A stretch of DNA of 49,171 nucleotides from Candidatus Methylaffinis lahnbergensis (lineage in GTDB: Bacteria > Pseudomonadota > Alphaproteobacteria > Rhizobiales > Beijerinckiaceae), in contig PEFW01000019.1 in NCBI GenBank assembly GCA_002890675.1, positions 1 through 49,171 on the forward strand, given 5' to 3'. The translations under genes and the position numbers were made by a program. Below, piece after piece: positions 25,202 to 33,923 of the stretch (positions within the stretch are counted from its first letter, which is position 1; each line of letters opens with the position of its first letter). The notes beneath the pieces are model-generated. The model had not been told where the DNA came from and did no database searches. It saw nothing but the letters and a program-made list of their open reading frames with translations.

Positions 25202-27451
25202 ATGGCAGAGGGCGGCAACCTTACTTTGACGGAAGACGGCGTGGCCATCGCGGAAATTCTCGTGCCGGTCGCGATCGATCGTCTCTATTCCTATCTCGTT
25301 CCGCGCGACACCATTGTCGCGCCTGGCGACTTTGTCGACGTGCCGCTCGGAACGAGAATGACCAATGGCGTCGTTTGGGAGGTCCACTCGGGAGGCGGCG
25401 GGGCAAATCTGAAAGCCGTTGCCGCGCGCCTCGATATTCCCCCGCTTCCCGCCAATTTGCGAAAATTCATCGATTGGGTGGCGCGCTGGACGTTGAGCCC
25501 GCACGGCATGGTGCTGCGCATCGCGATTGGCGCGCCATTACAAGCAGGGCCCGAACCGGCGAGGGCTGGCGTTCGCCTCGCGGGATTCCCTCCACACCGG
25601 ATGACCGCCACCCGCGCGCGCGTCATCGCCGCGGCGGAAGGCGGCCTTGCTTTCTCCAAGGCGGCGCTCGCCGAGGCCGCCGCCTGTTCGAGCGGCGTCA
25701 TCGACAATTTGATCGGCGAAGGCACGCTTGAGACAATCGCGCTGCCGCCCGAGCCGCCGGCGTCTCCCTGCGATCCGGCTTTCGCCAGGCCGTCGCTTGA
25801 AGCCGCGCAGCAAGACGCCGCGTCCATTTTAACGGAACGTGTCCAAGCCCGCGCGTTCTCGGTGACCCTGCTCGAAGGCGTAACGGGCTCCGGCAAGACG
25901 GAGGTTTATTTCGAGGCCGTCGCTTCCGCCCTCGAAGCCGGCCGCCAAAGCCTGATCCTTATGCCCGAAATCGCACTCACCGCGCAATTTCTCGGCCGCT
26001 TTGCGGCGCGCTTCGGGGCGCGTCCGGGGGAATGGCATTCAGGCGTCAGCGCGCGGAAGCGCGCGCGGCTGTGGAGCGCGGTGGCTCTGGGCGAGGTCAA
26101 GGTTGTTATTGGCGCGCGCTCGGCGCTGTTTCTTCCCTTCGCGGATCTCGCGACGCTCATCGTCGATGAAGAACACGAGAGCGCCTATAAGCAGGAGGAC
26201 GGCGTCGCCTACCACGCCCGCGACATGGCCGTGGTGCGCGGCCAAATCGAGAAATCGGCCGTCGTCCTCGTCTCGGCGACGCCTTCGATCGAGAGCCGCG
26301 TCAACGCCGCGAACGGCCGCTATGGCCATATCCGGCTTGCCGTCCGCTTCAAGGCGAAGGCGCTGCCCGCGATCGCGGCAATCGATCTTCGCGTCGAAGC
26401 GGCGCCGCGCGGCAAATGGATCGCGCCCCGTCTCGCTGAGGCCATTTCAAAGGCGGTAACGCGCACCGAACAGGCGCTCTTGTTTCTCAACCGGCGGGGC
26501 TACGCGCCGTTGACCCTCTGCCGCGCGTGCGGACATCGTTTCAATTGCCCTAACTGCACTGCCTGGCTTGTCGAACACCGTTTCCGGCGGGCGCTGATGT
26601 GTCATCATTGTGGCCATATCGAACGAAGGCCCACGGTTTGCCCGGCCTGCGAGGCGGTCGATTCGCTCGCCGCCTGCGGCCCCGGCATCGAGAGATTGGC
26701 CGAGGAAGCGGCGACGCTTTTTCCGCAGGCGAGGATTCTTGCCCTCTCGTCGGATTTTCCAGGGGGCACGGAGCGTCTGCGCGAGGAAATCGAGGCGATC
26801 TCGCGCGGCGAATGCGATATTGTGATCGGCACCCAGCTTGTCGCGAAGGGGCATAATTTCCCGCGTCTTTCGCTGGTCGGCGTGATCGACGCGGATATTG
26901 GCTTGACGTCGGGCGATCCGCGCGCGGCCGAGCGCACCTTTCAATTGCTGCAACAGGTGACCGGGCGCGCCGGACGGTTCGAGACCGCCGGGCGCGCGCT
27001 GGTCCAGACCTGGGCGCCCGAGCATCCGGTCATGCGCGCGCTGTTGTCGGGCGATTGCGAGCGTTTTTACGACGAGGAAACAAGCCAGCGCCGCCGCGCC
27101 GGGCTGCCGCCTTTCGGGCGTCTCGCCGCCCTGATCGTGTCAGGCAAGGACAGCGCCTCGGCCGAGGTATTTGCGCGGGCGCTCGCCCGTGCCGCCCACA
27201 CTCTCCCGCCGTCGGAGGGCTGGGTGCTAACCGCGGCCGGCGCATTGCCAAAAGAGAACGAGCTGAGTTTGCTCGGGCCCGCCGAGGCGCCGATCGCAGT
27301 TATTCGCGGGCGCCACCGTTTTCGTCTGTTGGTGCGGGCGCCACGCTCTTCTGATTTACAAGGATTTTTGCGCGCATGGCTCGCCGCTGGGCCGCTGGAG
27401 CGCGGCGGCGTGCGGGTCGCCGTCGATGTCGATCCGCAAAGCTTTTTGTAG
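25202..27451 (+). CDS. priA: Primosomal protein N', replication restart helicase
   Basis: A 749-residue superfamily-2 helicase that reloads DnaB at stalled forks. The N-terminal DNA-binding region runs to about 200. The helicase core has Walker A GVTGSGKTEVYF and the DEEH box (IVDEEHESAYKQED). The zinc-binding insertion is complete: CRACGHRFNCPNCTAW, CHHCGH and CPACE supply eight cysteines. GTQLVAKGHNFPRLSLVGV and QVTGRAGRF are late helicase motifs. Size and order are normal. A palindromic repeat begins directly at the stop codon and may end the transcript. The 294 bases upstream separate it from the divergently transcribed manC. Confidence 0.97.
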   Translation: MAEGGNLTLTEDGVAIAEILVPVAIDRLYSYLVPRDTIVAPGDFVDVPLGTRMTNGVVWEVHSGGGGANLKAVAARLDIPPLPANLRKFIDWVARWTLSPHGMVLRIAIGAPLQAGPEPARAGVRLAGFPPHRMTATRARVIAAAEGGLAFSKAALAEAAACSSGVIDNLIGEGTLETIALPPEPPASPCDPAFARPSLEAAQQDAASILTERVQARAFSVTLLEGVTGSGKTEVYFEAVASALEAGRQSLILMPEIALTAQFLGRFAARFGARPGEWHSGVSARKRARLWSAVALGEVKVVIGARSALFLPFADLATLIVDEEHESAYKQEDGVAYHARDMAVVRGQIEKSAVVLVSATPSIESRVNAANGRYGHIRLAVRFKAKALPAIAAIDLRVEAAPRGKWIAPRLAEAISKAVTRTEQALLFLNRRGYAPLTLCRACGHRFNCPNCTAWLVEHRFRRALMCHHCGHIERRPTVCPACEAVDSLAACGPGIERLAEEAATLFPQARILALSSDFPGGTERLREEIEAISRGECDIVIGTQLVAKGHNFPRLSLVGVIDADIGLTSGDPRAAERTFQLLQQVTGRAGRFETAGRALVQTWAPEHPVMRALLSGDCERFYDEETSQRRRAGLPPFGRLAALIVSGKDSASAEVFARALARAAHTLPPSEGWVLTAAGALPKENELSLLGPAEAPIAVIRGRHRFRLLVRAPRSSDLQGFLRAWLAAGPLERGGVRVAVDVDPQSFL

Positions 27452-27496
27452 CGCATGATCCCAAAAAGTTGGAGACTTTTTGGATAAGTTCATGCG
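27452..27496. repeat. REP-like palindromic element
   Basis: Outer arms CGCATGA and TCATGCG enclose an inner inverted repeat CCAAAAAGT / ACTTTTTGG around a short loop. The layout matches the CGCATGATC-type intergenic palindromes that are abundant in Hyphomicrobiales. It touches the priA stop codon; the inner stem with its T-rich arm may also help to end transcription. Confidence 0.7.
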
Positions 27497-27598
27497 ACAA
27501 AACAAAGTGAAAGATACCATGAGCGATTCGCCTGGAAGCGATCATGGTCTCGCGCTGGAAAGGGCGGCTCCCCTGCCCTTTCAGCATACCCTTACGCG

Positions 27599-28183
27599 TC
27601 AGGCTCCGGAGTCGAGCTTTCGCGCACGCAACTTGAAGCCGAGCACGAGCAGGGTTGCACCGAAAAAGGTCGCATAGGCGCCGACCCACCACGTCACCAC
27701 CAAGGCGCCGAACATCGGCGCTGCGACCAGCACTACTCCGAAAACAATCGAAATGATCCCGCCGAGTGCCAGCCACCAGCGGCCATGGTCTTTTTCGAGA
27801 TTGAAGGCCGCGCGAAGCTCCAGCGCCCCCGAAACTAGGGCCCAAGCCGCGAGGAGACCCACAAAGACGAACACCGTGAGGCCGGGCATGGCCATGGCGA
27901 GAATCCCCGCCACGATGCCGGCAATGCCCTCGAATGTAAGAAATCCCCAACGTTCGTTCTTGCTTGCCGCGCGCACGGCGGCAACAGTCGCCAAGATTCC
28001 ATCGATAATCAGAAAGACCGCGAACAGGCCGACGAGCGACAACAGCGTCGGACCCGGGAAAAGAAAGGCGATCAAGCCGATGACGAGGCCGAGAACGCCG
28101 CGTGCCACAACAACCGTCCAGTTGCGCGCAAGGGTTGAACTGAGGCTAAAATCGAAATCCGGGGGCGATCCGAAGAATGACAT
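27599..28183 (-). CDS. HdeD-family membrane protein
   Basis: A 194-residue protein with six predicted membrane helices in two similar halves (WTVVVARGVLGLVIGLIAFL, then a second round from about WGFLTFEGIAGIVAGILA). The HdeD/DUF308 pattern is clear. HdeD of Escherichia coli supports acid resistance at high cell density; a role here is inferred only from the family. ATG 28183 has AAGGAG eight bases upstream. The frame opens earlier, but that part has no family features. No acid-stress genes adjoin it. Confidence 0.88.
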   Translation of the reverse strand: MSFFGSPPDFDFSLSSTLARNWTVVVARGVLGLVIGLIAFLFPGPTLLSLVGLFAVFLIIDGILATVAAVRAASKNERWGFLTFEGIAGIVAGILAMAMPGLTVFVFVGLLAAWALVSGALELRAAFNLEKDHGRWWLALGGIISIVFGVVLVAAPMFGALVVTWWVGAYATFFGATLLVLGFKLRARKLDSGA

Positions 28184-28413
28184 CGTGCGGCTCCTTTCCT
28201 CAAAAACGCGTTCGCGGGGAGGCCCGCGGCTGCTCGACCTAAAATGTAATGCTGCGCGCGAAAACGTCGAGAGGCGCGCGGGCCGCTGCGCACCTGCCGC
28301 CGCTTCCCCGCTGGGCCCTGGCTGGCGGCGATCCACAGCAAAATGTGGCGGAAATTTTAAGAACCGCCGCTGTGATATAGTATCTTAATCATATTCGATC
28401 GAGGGACGAGACG

Positions 28414-28752
28414 ATGACCGCTCTTGCGGGGCAATAAGATCGCGTGGAGGCCGAGGGTGTTCTCGACCGAAGCGAAGTGTGGTGGCTGCGGCTGCGGGAG
28501 ATCATCCGCATGGGTTCGCTGAAACCCGGCGATTTCGTGCTGTCGTCGGGCCACACGAGCACCTTTTTATTTCAGCTCCGGCAGACGCGCGATTGCCCGC
28601 ATCGGCGGCTCGAACTTGGCGCCGTCCCGATCGTCTCGGCCATCGCCGCCGTGAGCCATGTGAAAGGTTTTCGGGTCGATGCTTTTTTGTGCGAACGGCA
28701 CAAAATGAGCACGGCGCGGGAGAATGTTAACTTGACGGCGCCCGACGCCTAG
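28414..28752 (+). pseudogene. Orotate phosphoribosyltransferase (pyrE) remnant
   Basis: ATG 28414 is followed by an in-frame TAA after seven codons. Downstream the frame reads LREIIRMGSLKPGDFVLSSG and HTSTFLFQL, the N-terminal motif of PyrE, then jumps to LELGAVPIVSAIAAVSHVKG, which normally lies some 40 residues further on. After DAF a six-T run appears one base short: the next frame gives FVRTAQNEHGAGE, as expected in PyrE (VRKxxKEHG). Then the similarity ends. An early stop, an internal deletion, a frameshift and a missing C-terminal half show real decay. It overlaps by four bases the end of yejE, where yejF would be expected. Confidence 0.65.
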
Positions 28753-29921
28753 AAAAGCGTCTTCCTTGGGTCGAAGGCGTCGCGCACGGCTTCGCCGATA
28801 AAGACCAGCAGCGAGAGCATGATCGCGATGACCAGAAAGCCGGTGAGGCCGAGCCACGGCGCGGCCAAGTTCGACTTTCCCTGCAACAAGAGCTCGCCCA
28901 GCGAAGGCGACCCAGGCGGCAAGCCAAAGCCTAGAAAATCGAGCGCGGTCAGCGTCGTGATCGAGCTGTTGAGGACGAATGGGAGAAACGTCAGGGTCGC
29001 GACCATCGCGTTTGGTAAAACGTGTTTGACGATGATCGCCCCATTGGAGAGCCCAAGCGCCCGCGCGGCATTGACATATTCGAAATTTCGGGCGCGCAGG
29101 CATTCGGCGCGCACCACATGCACAAGTCGAACCCAGGAAAACAGCAAAAGAATGCCGAGCAGCACGAAGAAACTCGGCACGATGATCGAGGCAATGATGA
29201 TCAAAAGGTAAAGCTCCGGGAGCGACGACCATATCTCGATGAGCCGCTGGAAGATCAGATCCGTCCAGCCGCCAAAATAGCCTTGCACCGCGCCGGCCGC
29301 GACCCCGATGACCGAGGAAATCGACGCGAGCGTCAGCCCGAACAGGATCGAAAGGCGAAAGCCATAGAGCAGCCGGGCCAGGACATCGCGGCCTTGATCA
29401 TCGGTGCCAAGCCAGTTCCACTCAATATCCCGGCAAGTGCCATCGGGCCTTTTATAGATGCGCTGCACGGCGGCGCGGCACTGCGCTTCGCTCAGCATCC
29501 AGGTCGGCGGCGAAGGCGCCGGCACCGGCAACTGGCGGTTGATGGTTTTGTAGGAATAGCGGATCGGTGGCCATACCATGAAGCCATGCTCTCTGATCTC
29601 CTTGGCGATCACCGCGTCGCGATAATCGGTTTGTGCGAGAAAGCCGCCAAACTTCTCCTCCGGATAATCGTGCAGGATCGGCAATAATATCTCGCCTTTG
29701 TAGGCGACGAGCAGCGGCCTGTCGTTGGCGATGAATTCCGAAAAAAGCGACAGGACGAAGAGTAAAAGAAAAATCCAGAAGGACCAATAGCCGCGCTTGT
29801 TGGCTTTGAAATTTTCGAGTCGGCGCCGGTTGATCGGACTTAAACGAAATTGTCGCGGCTTCCGTCCGCCCGGCGCGAGAGGCTTTGCGGCGATACCGCC
29901 ATCCGACAGGGAGGCGCGCAA
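28749..29921 (-). CDS. yejE: ABC transporter permease, YejE type
   Basis: A 390-residue inner-membrane permease of a peptide importer. The N-terminal cytoplasmic part (RRRLENFKANKRGYWSFWIF) leads into the first helix, followed by a large periplasmic region with DIEWNWLGTDDQGRDVLARL, the typical DppC/OppC-type block, and five further helices. The EAA loop is visible as ARALGLSNGAIIVKHVLPN. The start appears to be TTG 29921 with GGGAGG eight bases upstream, three bases after the yejB stop. The family imports oligopeptides such as microcin C in Escherichia coli. No ATPase gene follows; a pyrE remnant does. Confidence 0.88.
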   Translation of the reverse strand: MRASLSDGGIAAKPLAPGGRKPRQFRLSPINRRRLENFKANKRGYWSFWIFLLLFVLSLFSEFIANDRPLLVAYKGEILLPILHDYPEEKFGGFLAQTDYRDAVIAKEIREHGFMVWPPIRYSYKTINRQLPVPAPSPPTWMLSEAQCRAAVQRIYKRPDGTCRDIEWNWLGTDDQGRDVLARLLYGFRLSILFGLTLASISSVIGVAAGAVQGYFGGWTDLIFQRLIEIWSSLPELYLLIIIASIIVPSFFVLLGILLLFSWVRLVHVVRAECLRARNFEYVNAARALGLSNGAIIVKHVLPNAMVATLTFLPFVLNSSITTLTALDFLGFGLPPGSPSLGELLLQGKSNLAAPWLGLTGFLVIAIMLSLLVFIGEAVRDAFDPRKTLF

Positions 29922-29924
29922 GGC

Positions 29925-31013
29925 CTAAACCTCCCGCGTCTCGAAATCGACGCGCGGATCGATCCACATGTAAGTCAAGTCGGAAAGAAGGTTCACGAAA
30001 AGGCCGAGCAGCGCGAAAATATAGAGATCGGCGAACACGACCGGATAATCGCGATTGACGATCGACTCGAAGGAAAGCAGACCAAGCCCGTCGAGCGAAA
30101 AGATCGTTTCGATGAGGAGAGAACCGCCGAAGAAGGCGGCGATAAAGGCGCCGGGAAAGCCGGAGACCACGATCATCATGGCGTTGCGAAAGACATGACC
30201 ATAGAGCACGCGGCGATCGCTCAAGCCTTTCATCCGCGCCGTCTGCACATATTGCTTGGCGATCTCGTCAAGGAACGAGTTCTTGGTCAGGAATGTCGAG
30301 GTCGCGAAGGCGCCAACCGTCATCGACACCACCGGCAGAGTGATGTGCCAGAGATAATCGGCGATTTTGCCGGCGAGCGACAGCTCTGGCCAGTTCTCGG
30401 AGGTCAGGCCACGAAGCGGAAAAATCTGCCAGAACGAGCCGCCGCAAAAAAGAACGATGAGCAGAATCGCGAAAAGAAAACTCGGGATCGCATAGCCGGT
30501 GGTGACGACGGCCGAGGACCAAACGTCAAAGCGCGAGCCGTCGGCGACCGCCTTCTTTATCCCTAAGGGAATCGAGATCGCATAGGAAAGCAACGTCATC
30601 CAAAGGCCGAGCGAGATCGAAACCGGCAGCTTTTCCTTGATGAGCTGCAAAACCGGCACGTCGCGAAAGTAGGAACGCCCGAAATCGAACGTCGCGTAGT
30701 TCTTGAGCATCAGGAGAAAACGTTCATAGGCCGGCTTGTCGAAACCAAATTGCTTTTCGAGTTCGGCGATGAATTTCGGGTCGAGCCCTTGGGCGCCGCG
30801 ATATTTCGACGACATATCGCCGCCGCCAGCGTTTGCAACCTCGCCGCCGCCGCCGAATCGCGCGGTCGCTCCCGATTCGACGCCTTGCAATTGCGCCAGT
30901 ATGCGTTCCACGGGGCCGCCCGGCGCGAATTGAACAATGCCGAAGTTGATGAGCAAAATTCCGAACAATGTCGGAACCATGAACAAAAGGCGGCGCGCGA
31001 TATAGGCAATCAT
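29925..31013 (-). CDS. yejB: ABC transporter permease, YejB type
   Basis: A 362-residue permease with six helices. It starts IAYIARRLLFMVPTLFGILL, the family N-terminus, then INFGIVQFAPGGP. A Gly-rich periplasmic insert with FGGGGEVANAGGGDMSSKYR is typical of YejB and longer than in DppB. The EAA loop reads TARMKGLSDRRVLYGHVFRN. ATG 31013 has GAAGGA seven bases before it; the longer frame to 31211 overlaps yejA and is not needed. It lies between yejA (10-base gap) and yejE (three-base gap), forming a tight operon. Confidence 0.92.
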   Translation of the reverse strand: MIAYIARRLLFMVPTLFGILLINFGIVQFAPGGPVERILAQLQGVESGATARFGGGGEVANAGGGDMSSKYRGAQGLDPKFIAELEKQFGFDKPAYERFLLMLKNYATFDFGRSYFRDVPVLQLIKEKLPVSISLGLWMTLLSYAISIPLGIKKAVADGSRFDVWSSAVVTTGYAIPSFLFAILLIVLFCGGSFWQIFPLRGLTSENWPELSLAGKIADYLWHITLPVVSMTVGAFATSTFLTKNSFLDEIAKQYVQTARMKGLSDRRVLYGHVFRNAMMIVVSGFPGAFIAAFFGGSLLIETIFSLDGLGLLSFESIVNRDYPVVFADLYIFALLGLFVNLLSDLTYMWIDPRVDFETREV

Positions 31014-31023
31014 CGAACGTCCT

Positions 31024-32922
31024 TCAGCGGCCGGCGAAATGAATTCGCTTGGCTTTTTGCTCGTCGTACCACCAGGTCGAGACGACGCCGATATCGTAGA
31101 GTGGGCCGCGCTCGGGACGGCCGAACACATCCCAGTAGGCGACGAGATGATTGGGCTTGTTCCACATTGGAACCCAATAGTGACCAGAGCGCAGAATGCG
31201 ATCAATCGCACGGCAAATAAAGGTCAACTGCTCTCGCGTCTCGGCGACCAAGGCTTTTTCGATCAAGGCGTCGACCGCCGCGATGGCGATCCCCGAGACA
31301 TTACGCGAGCCAGGCAGGCTTGCCGCTTCCGATCCAAATGTCGATCGCATGCCTTCTCCGGGCGTGAGGCCAAGGCCGAAGCGCGAGGTCACGACATCAT
31401 AGTCGAAATCGTCGAGGCGCCGCTTATATTGCGCTGCATCGACGACGCGGTAGCGCGCTTCAACCCCGAGAAGTTTCAGGTTTTTGATGAACGGCGCGGT
31501 ATGCGGCTCCAAGGCATTATCGAAATCCAGAAACTCGATCTCGAAGGGCTTGCCATCGGGCAACGTCAAGAGCGTGCCGGCTCGCTTGCATCCGGCATCG
31601 GAAAAGAGCGTGGCCGCGCGGCGCAAAAGCTCGCGATCCTGGCCCGAGCCATCCGAGACCGGCGGGATATAGACCTCGCCGAACACAGTTGGATCGAGAT
31701 CGCCCCGAAACGGTTCGAGCAGCGCAACTTCTTGCTGAGCCGGGCTGCCTTGCGCGGCCATCGGAGAATTTTGGAAAAACGACGTGGTGCGCGCGTAGAC
31801 GCCATACATGATATTGGCATTGGTCCACTCGAAATCGAACGCGAGACCGATTGCCTGCCTGATCTTTGCATCCTTAAATTTGTCGCGCCTTATGTTCAAA
31901 AACCAGCCCTGAGTTCCCAGCGGCGATTCATCCGGCAGGGTTGCGCGGATGACCCGGCCATCCTTGACGGCGGCGAAATCATAGCCGGTTGCCCAGACGG
32001 ACGAGGTGAACTCCTCGCGAAAAGTGAAGACCCCCGCCTTGAATGCCTCGAAAGCAACTTTGCGGTCGCCGAAATATTCAAACCTTATGCGATCGAAATT
32101 CGCCTGCCCGACATTGACGGGAAGATCCTTGCCCCAATAATCCGGAACGCGGTCGAAAGCGATGTAATGCCCGGCATCGAAGGGGCCGACCTTATAGGCG
32201 CTTGACCCGAGCGGCCGTTCGAGCGTCGTCTCGTCGAAAGGGTGGTCCGCGTAATAGGGCGCGGAAAAGACCGGTTGTCCGGCGACGATCAATGCCGCTT
32301 CCCGGCTGTGGTGCGGTTTCAAGCGCACCATGACAAGATCGTCGGCCTCGGCCTCGGCGGCTTCGAGATCGCGCAGCGATTGGCGGATCGACGGGTGGCC
32401 CTTGGTCTTCAGAATATTCAAGGAAAACGCGACATCGCGCGCGGTCAAGGGCGAGCCGTCATGGAACCTTGCTTCCTTGCGCAGAAGAAAGCGATAGGTT
32501 GTCTTGTCGACTGAGACCCGTACCGCGCGCGCGACAAGGCCATAAAGCGAATCCGGCTCGTCGCCGCTTCCACTCATCAGCGAATCGAAAATGAGCCCCA
32601 TTCCGGCGGCGCCGTCGCCCTTCAAGATATAGGTATTCAGCGTGTTGAAGGTGGTGAAATTCTGGTTACCGGAGGTCGCACTGACCTGAAGCACGATCTC
32701 GCCGCCCTTCGGGGCATCGGCATCCACATAGGGAAAATGGCTGAAGTCGGCGGGCATCGCGAGATCGCCGAAGATAGAGAGCCCGTGGGTCTCGGTGTCC
32801 TGCGCGGCCGCGTGCGCTCCGGACAGGAGAATGCGCGGTAGAACCAACCCTGTTATACCAAGCGTCAGCGCCGAGCGGCGCGTAAGCGCGATGGGCAATC
32901 GCTTAAAATGGCTCGCGGTCAT
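31024..32922 (-). CDS. yejA: Periplasmic peptide-binding protein, YejA type
   Basis: A 632-residue family-5 solute-binding protein. A twin-arginine-like signal (TRRSALTLGITGLVLPRILL) precedes an Ala-rich cleavage region. The mature part has PADFSHFPYVDADAPKGGEI and FNTLNTYILKGDGAAGMGLI, hallmarks of YejA, then PDYWGKDLPVNVGQANFDRI. ATG 32922 has AGAGGAAAG about six bases upstream; ATG 32940 is the alternative. It heads the yejA-yejB-yejE operon. The partner ATPase gene is missing from this place, so the importer must borrow an ATPase from elsewhere or be non-functional. Confidence 0.92.
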   Translation of the reverse strand: MTASHFKRLPIALTRRSALTLGITGLVLPRILLSGAHAAAQDTETHGLSIFGDLAMPADFSHFPYVDADAPKGGEIVLQVSATSGNQNFTTFNTLNTYILKGDGAAGMGLIFDSLMSGSGDEPDSLYGLVARAVRVSVDKTTYRFLLRKEARFHDGSPLTARDVAFSLNILKTKGHPSIRQSLRDLEAAEAEADDLVMVRLKPHHSREAALIVAGQPVFSAPYYADHPFDETTLERPLGSSAYKVGPFDAGHYIAFDRVPDYWGKDLPVNVGQANFDRIRFEYFGDRKVAFEAFKAGVFTFREEFTSSVWATGYDFAAVKDGRVIRATLPDESPLGTQGWFLNIRRDKFKDAKIRQAIGLAFDFEWTNANIMYGVYARTTSFFQNSPMAAQGSPAQQEVALLEPFRGDLDPTVFGEVYIPPVSDGSGQDRELLRRAATLFSDAGCKRAGTLLTLPDGKPFEIEFLDFDNALEPHTAPFIKNLKLLGVEARYRVVDAAQYKRRLDDFDYDVVTSRFGLGLTPGEGMRSTFGSEAASLPGSRNVSGIAIAAVDALIEKALVAETREQLTFICRAIDRILRSGHYWVPMWNKPNHLVAYWDVFGRPERGPLYDIGVVSTWWYDEQKAKRIHFAGR

Positions 32923-33123
32923 GACTTTCCTCTCAAGCATGACGGCTTTTTACGGGGATTGCCGCCCGCTTCTATCTCTTTGCTTCGCCTTACGCTGTAA
33001 TCCAATAAGACGGCAATTTTTCGGAAATCTCGCTCGAACCGAGCGGTGGGTAGGCGATAGGCGATATAAGCATGAAAAGGCTGGGGAGAGAATCCCAAGC
33101 CGCAAAATCGCGGCTCCGAGAGT

Positions 33124-33667
33124 CTAATTTGCCGGCGGGGGCTCGGGATTTTCCGAAAGACTATGCAGTAGTCTATGGTGTCGGCGCGCTTTGCAGGATC
33201 GCTCTCGCCCGCAAAAGCCATTTTCGTGTCTTGGGCAAAGGCCTTGGGATTGGCCAGAAAGAGGTCGAGATCGGCGTAGGTCCAGTTATCGCCTTCGGAT
33301 TTGAGGGCCTCGGAATATTCGAAGCCTTGGACCGAGCCCTTTGCGCGGCCAACCACACCGAAGAGCGAGGGACCTGACGTGGGCCGCCCAGCACCTTTCT
33401 CGAAATTATGGCAGGATTGGCAGGGTATGACGTCCGCCTGGCCTTTATTTTCGTCCGCCGCCGCTAGTCTCTGTTCGATCGGCAAGGCTGCGACTACCGC
33501 GGGCGGAGTACTGCCTTCCGCAGACGTGGGCTGCGCCGCTACAGGAATGACATAGCCGGGCTTGGCCAGTTTGAGGCGGGAGAAAATCCCGCCAGACACG
33601 ACACTCAGCGCTATGGCAAGGAGCAACGAGAAGCGCCGCCGATTTTATTCAGTTCGAAGGAATCCAA
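33124..33667 (-). pseudogene. CycM-like membrane-anchored cytochrome c, two one-base lesions
   Basis: The core reads IPCQSCHNFEKGAG with the CxxCH haem site, GPSLFGVVGR, NWTYADLDLFLANPKAFA and the Met ligand in TKMAFAG, matching class I CycM-type cytochromes that link the bc1 complex to oxidases. The current frame starts at a TTG near 33626. Adding one base around 33640 joins it to DSFELNKIGGA, which begins at TTG 33667 behind AAGGAAG. At the other end, adding one C at 33168 turns DYCIVF into DYLHSLSENPEPPPAN followed by TAG 33124. The restored product is 181 residues with an N-terminal anchor. Either the gene is damaged or two bases are missing from the sequence. Confidence 0.72.
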
Positions 33668-33729
33668 CGCAGCTTCCTTTTTTTCTCGTAACCCTGCTCG
33701 ACGATCGCGGTTAGCGATAGGCTGCGCCT

Positions 33730-33909
33730 ATTGGCACCGCTTTGTTAAGTCTCCGCGAAATTCGGGACTGGAAAGACCCCGTTTGGCGGGAAATCCGTAA
33801 GCTGCTAATCGGCCGCCCATTGGCGCGGGGTCTCGACTCACGGCTCTGGCACAGCCCGGGGCGATTGCGGTCAAGCGCAGGGCGCCCTGCATCGGCGCCC
33901 TGTGTTTTT
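33730..33909 (+). ncRNA. Candidate structured small RNA
   Basis: No protein explains this interval, yet it folds well on the plus strand. GACCCCG (33775-33781) pairs with CGGGGTC (33826-33832), and inside it GGCGG (33785-33789) pairs with CCGCC (33813-33817). The segment ends at an intrinsic terminator, although no plus-strand gene lies upstream for it to serve: both neighbours are on the minus strand. The 5' end is not defined; I saw no clear promoter. I do not recognise a known RNA family; 6S RNA is conceivable but unproven. Confidence 0.4.
33876..33909 (+). terminator. Intrinsic terminator (plus strand)
   Basis: The nine-base arms CAGGGCGCC (33878-33886) and GGCGCCCTG (33894-33902) enclose a seven-base loop and are followed, two bases on, by five T (33905-33909). 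The T-run is on the plus strand, so it would end a plus-strand transcript. The hairpin lies just after the stop of the minus-strand export gene and might help there, but no T-run follows on that side. Confidence 0.75.
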
Positions 33910-33923
33910 CACGAGGAACTCAC

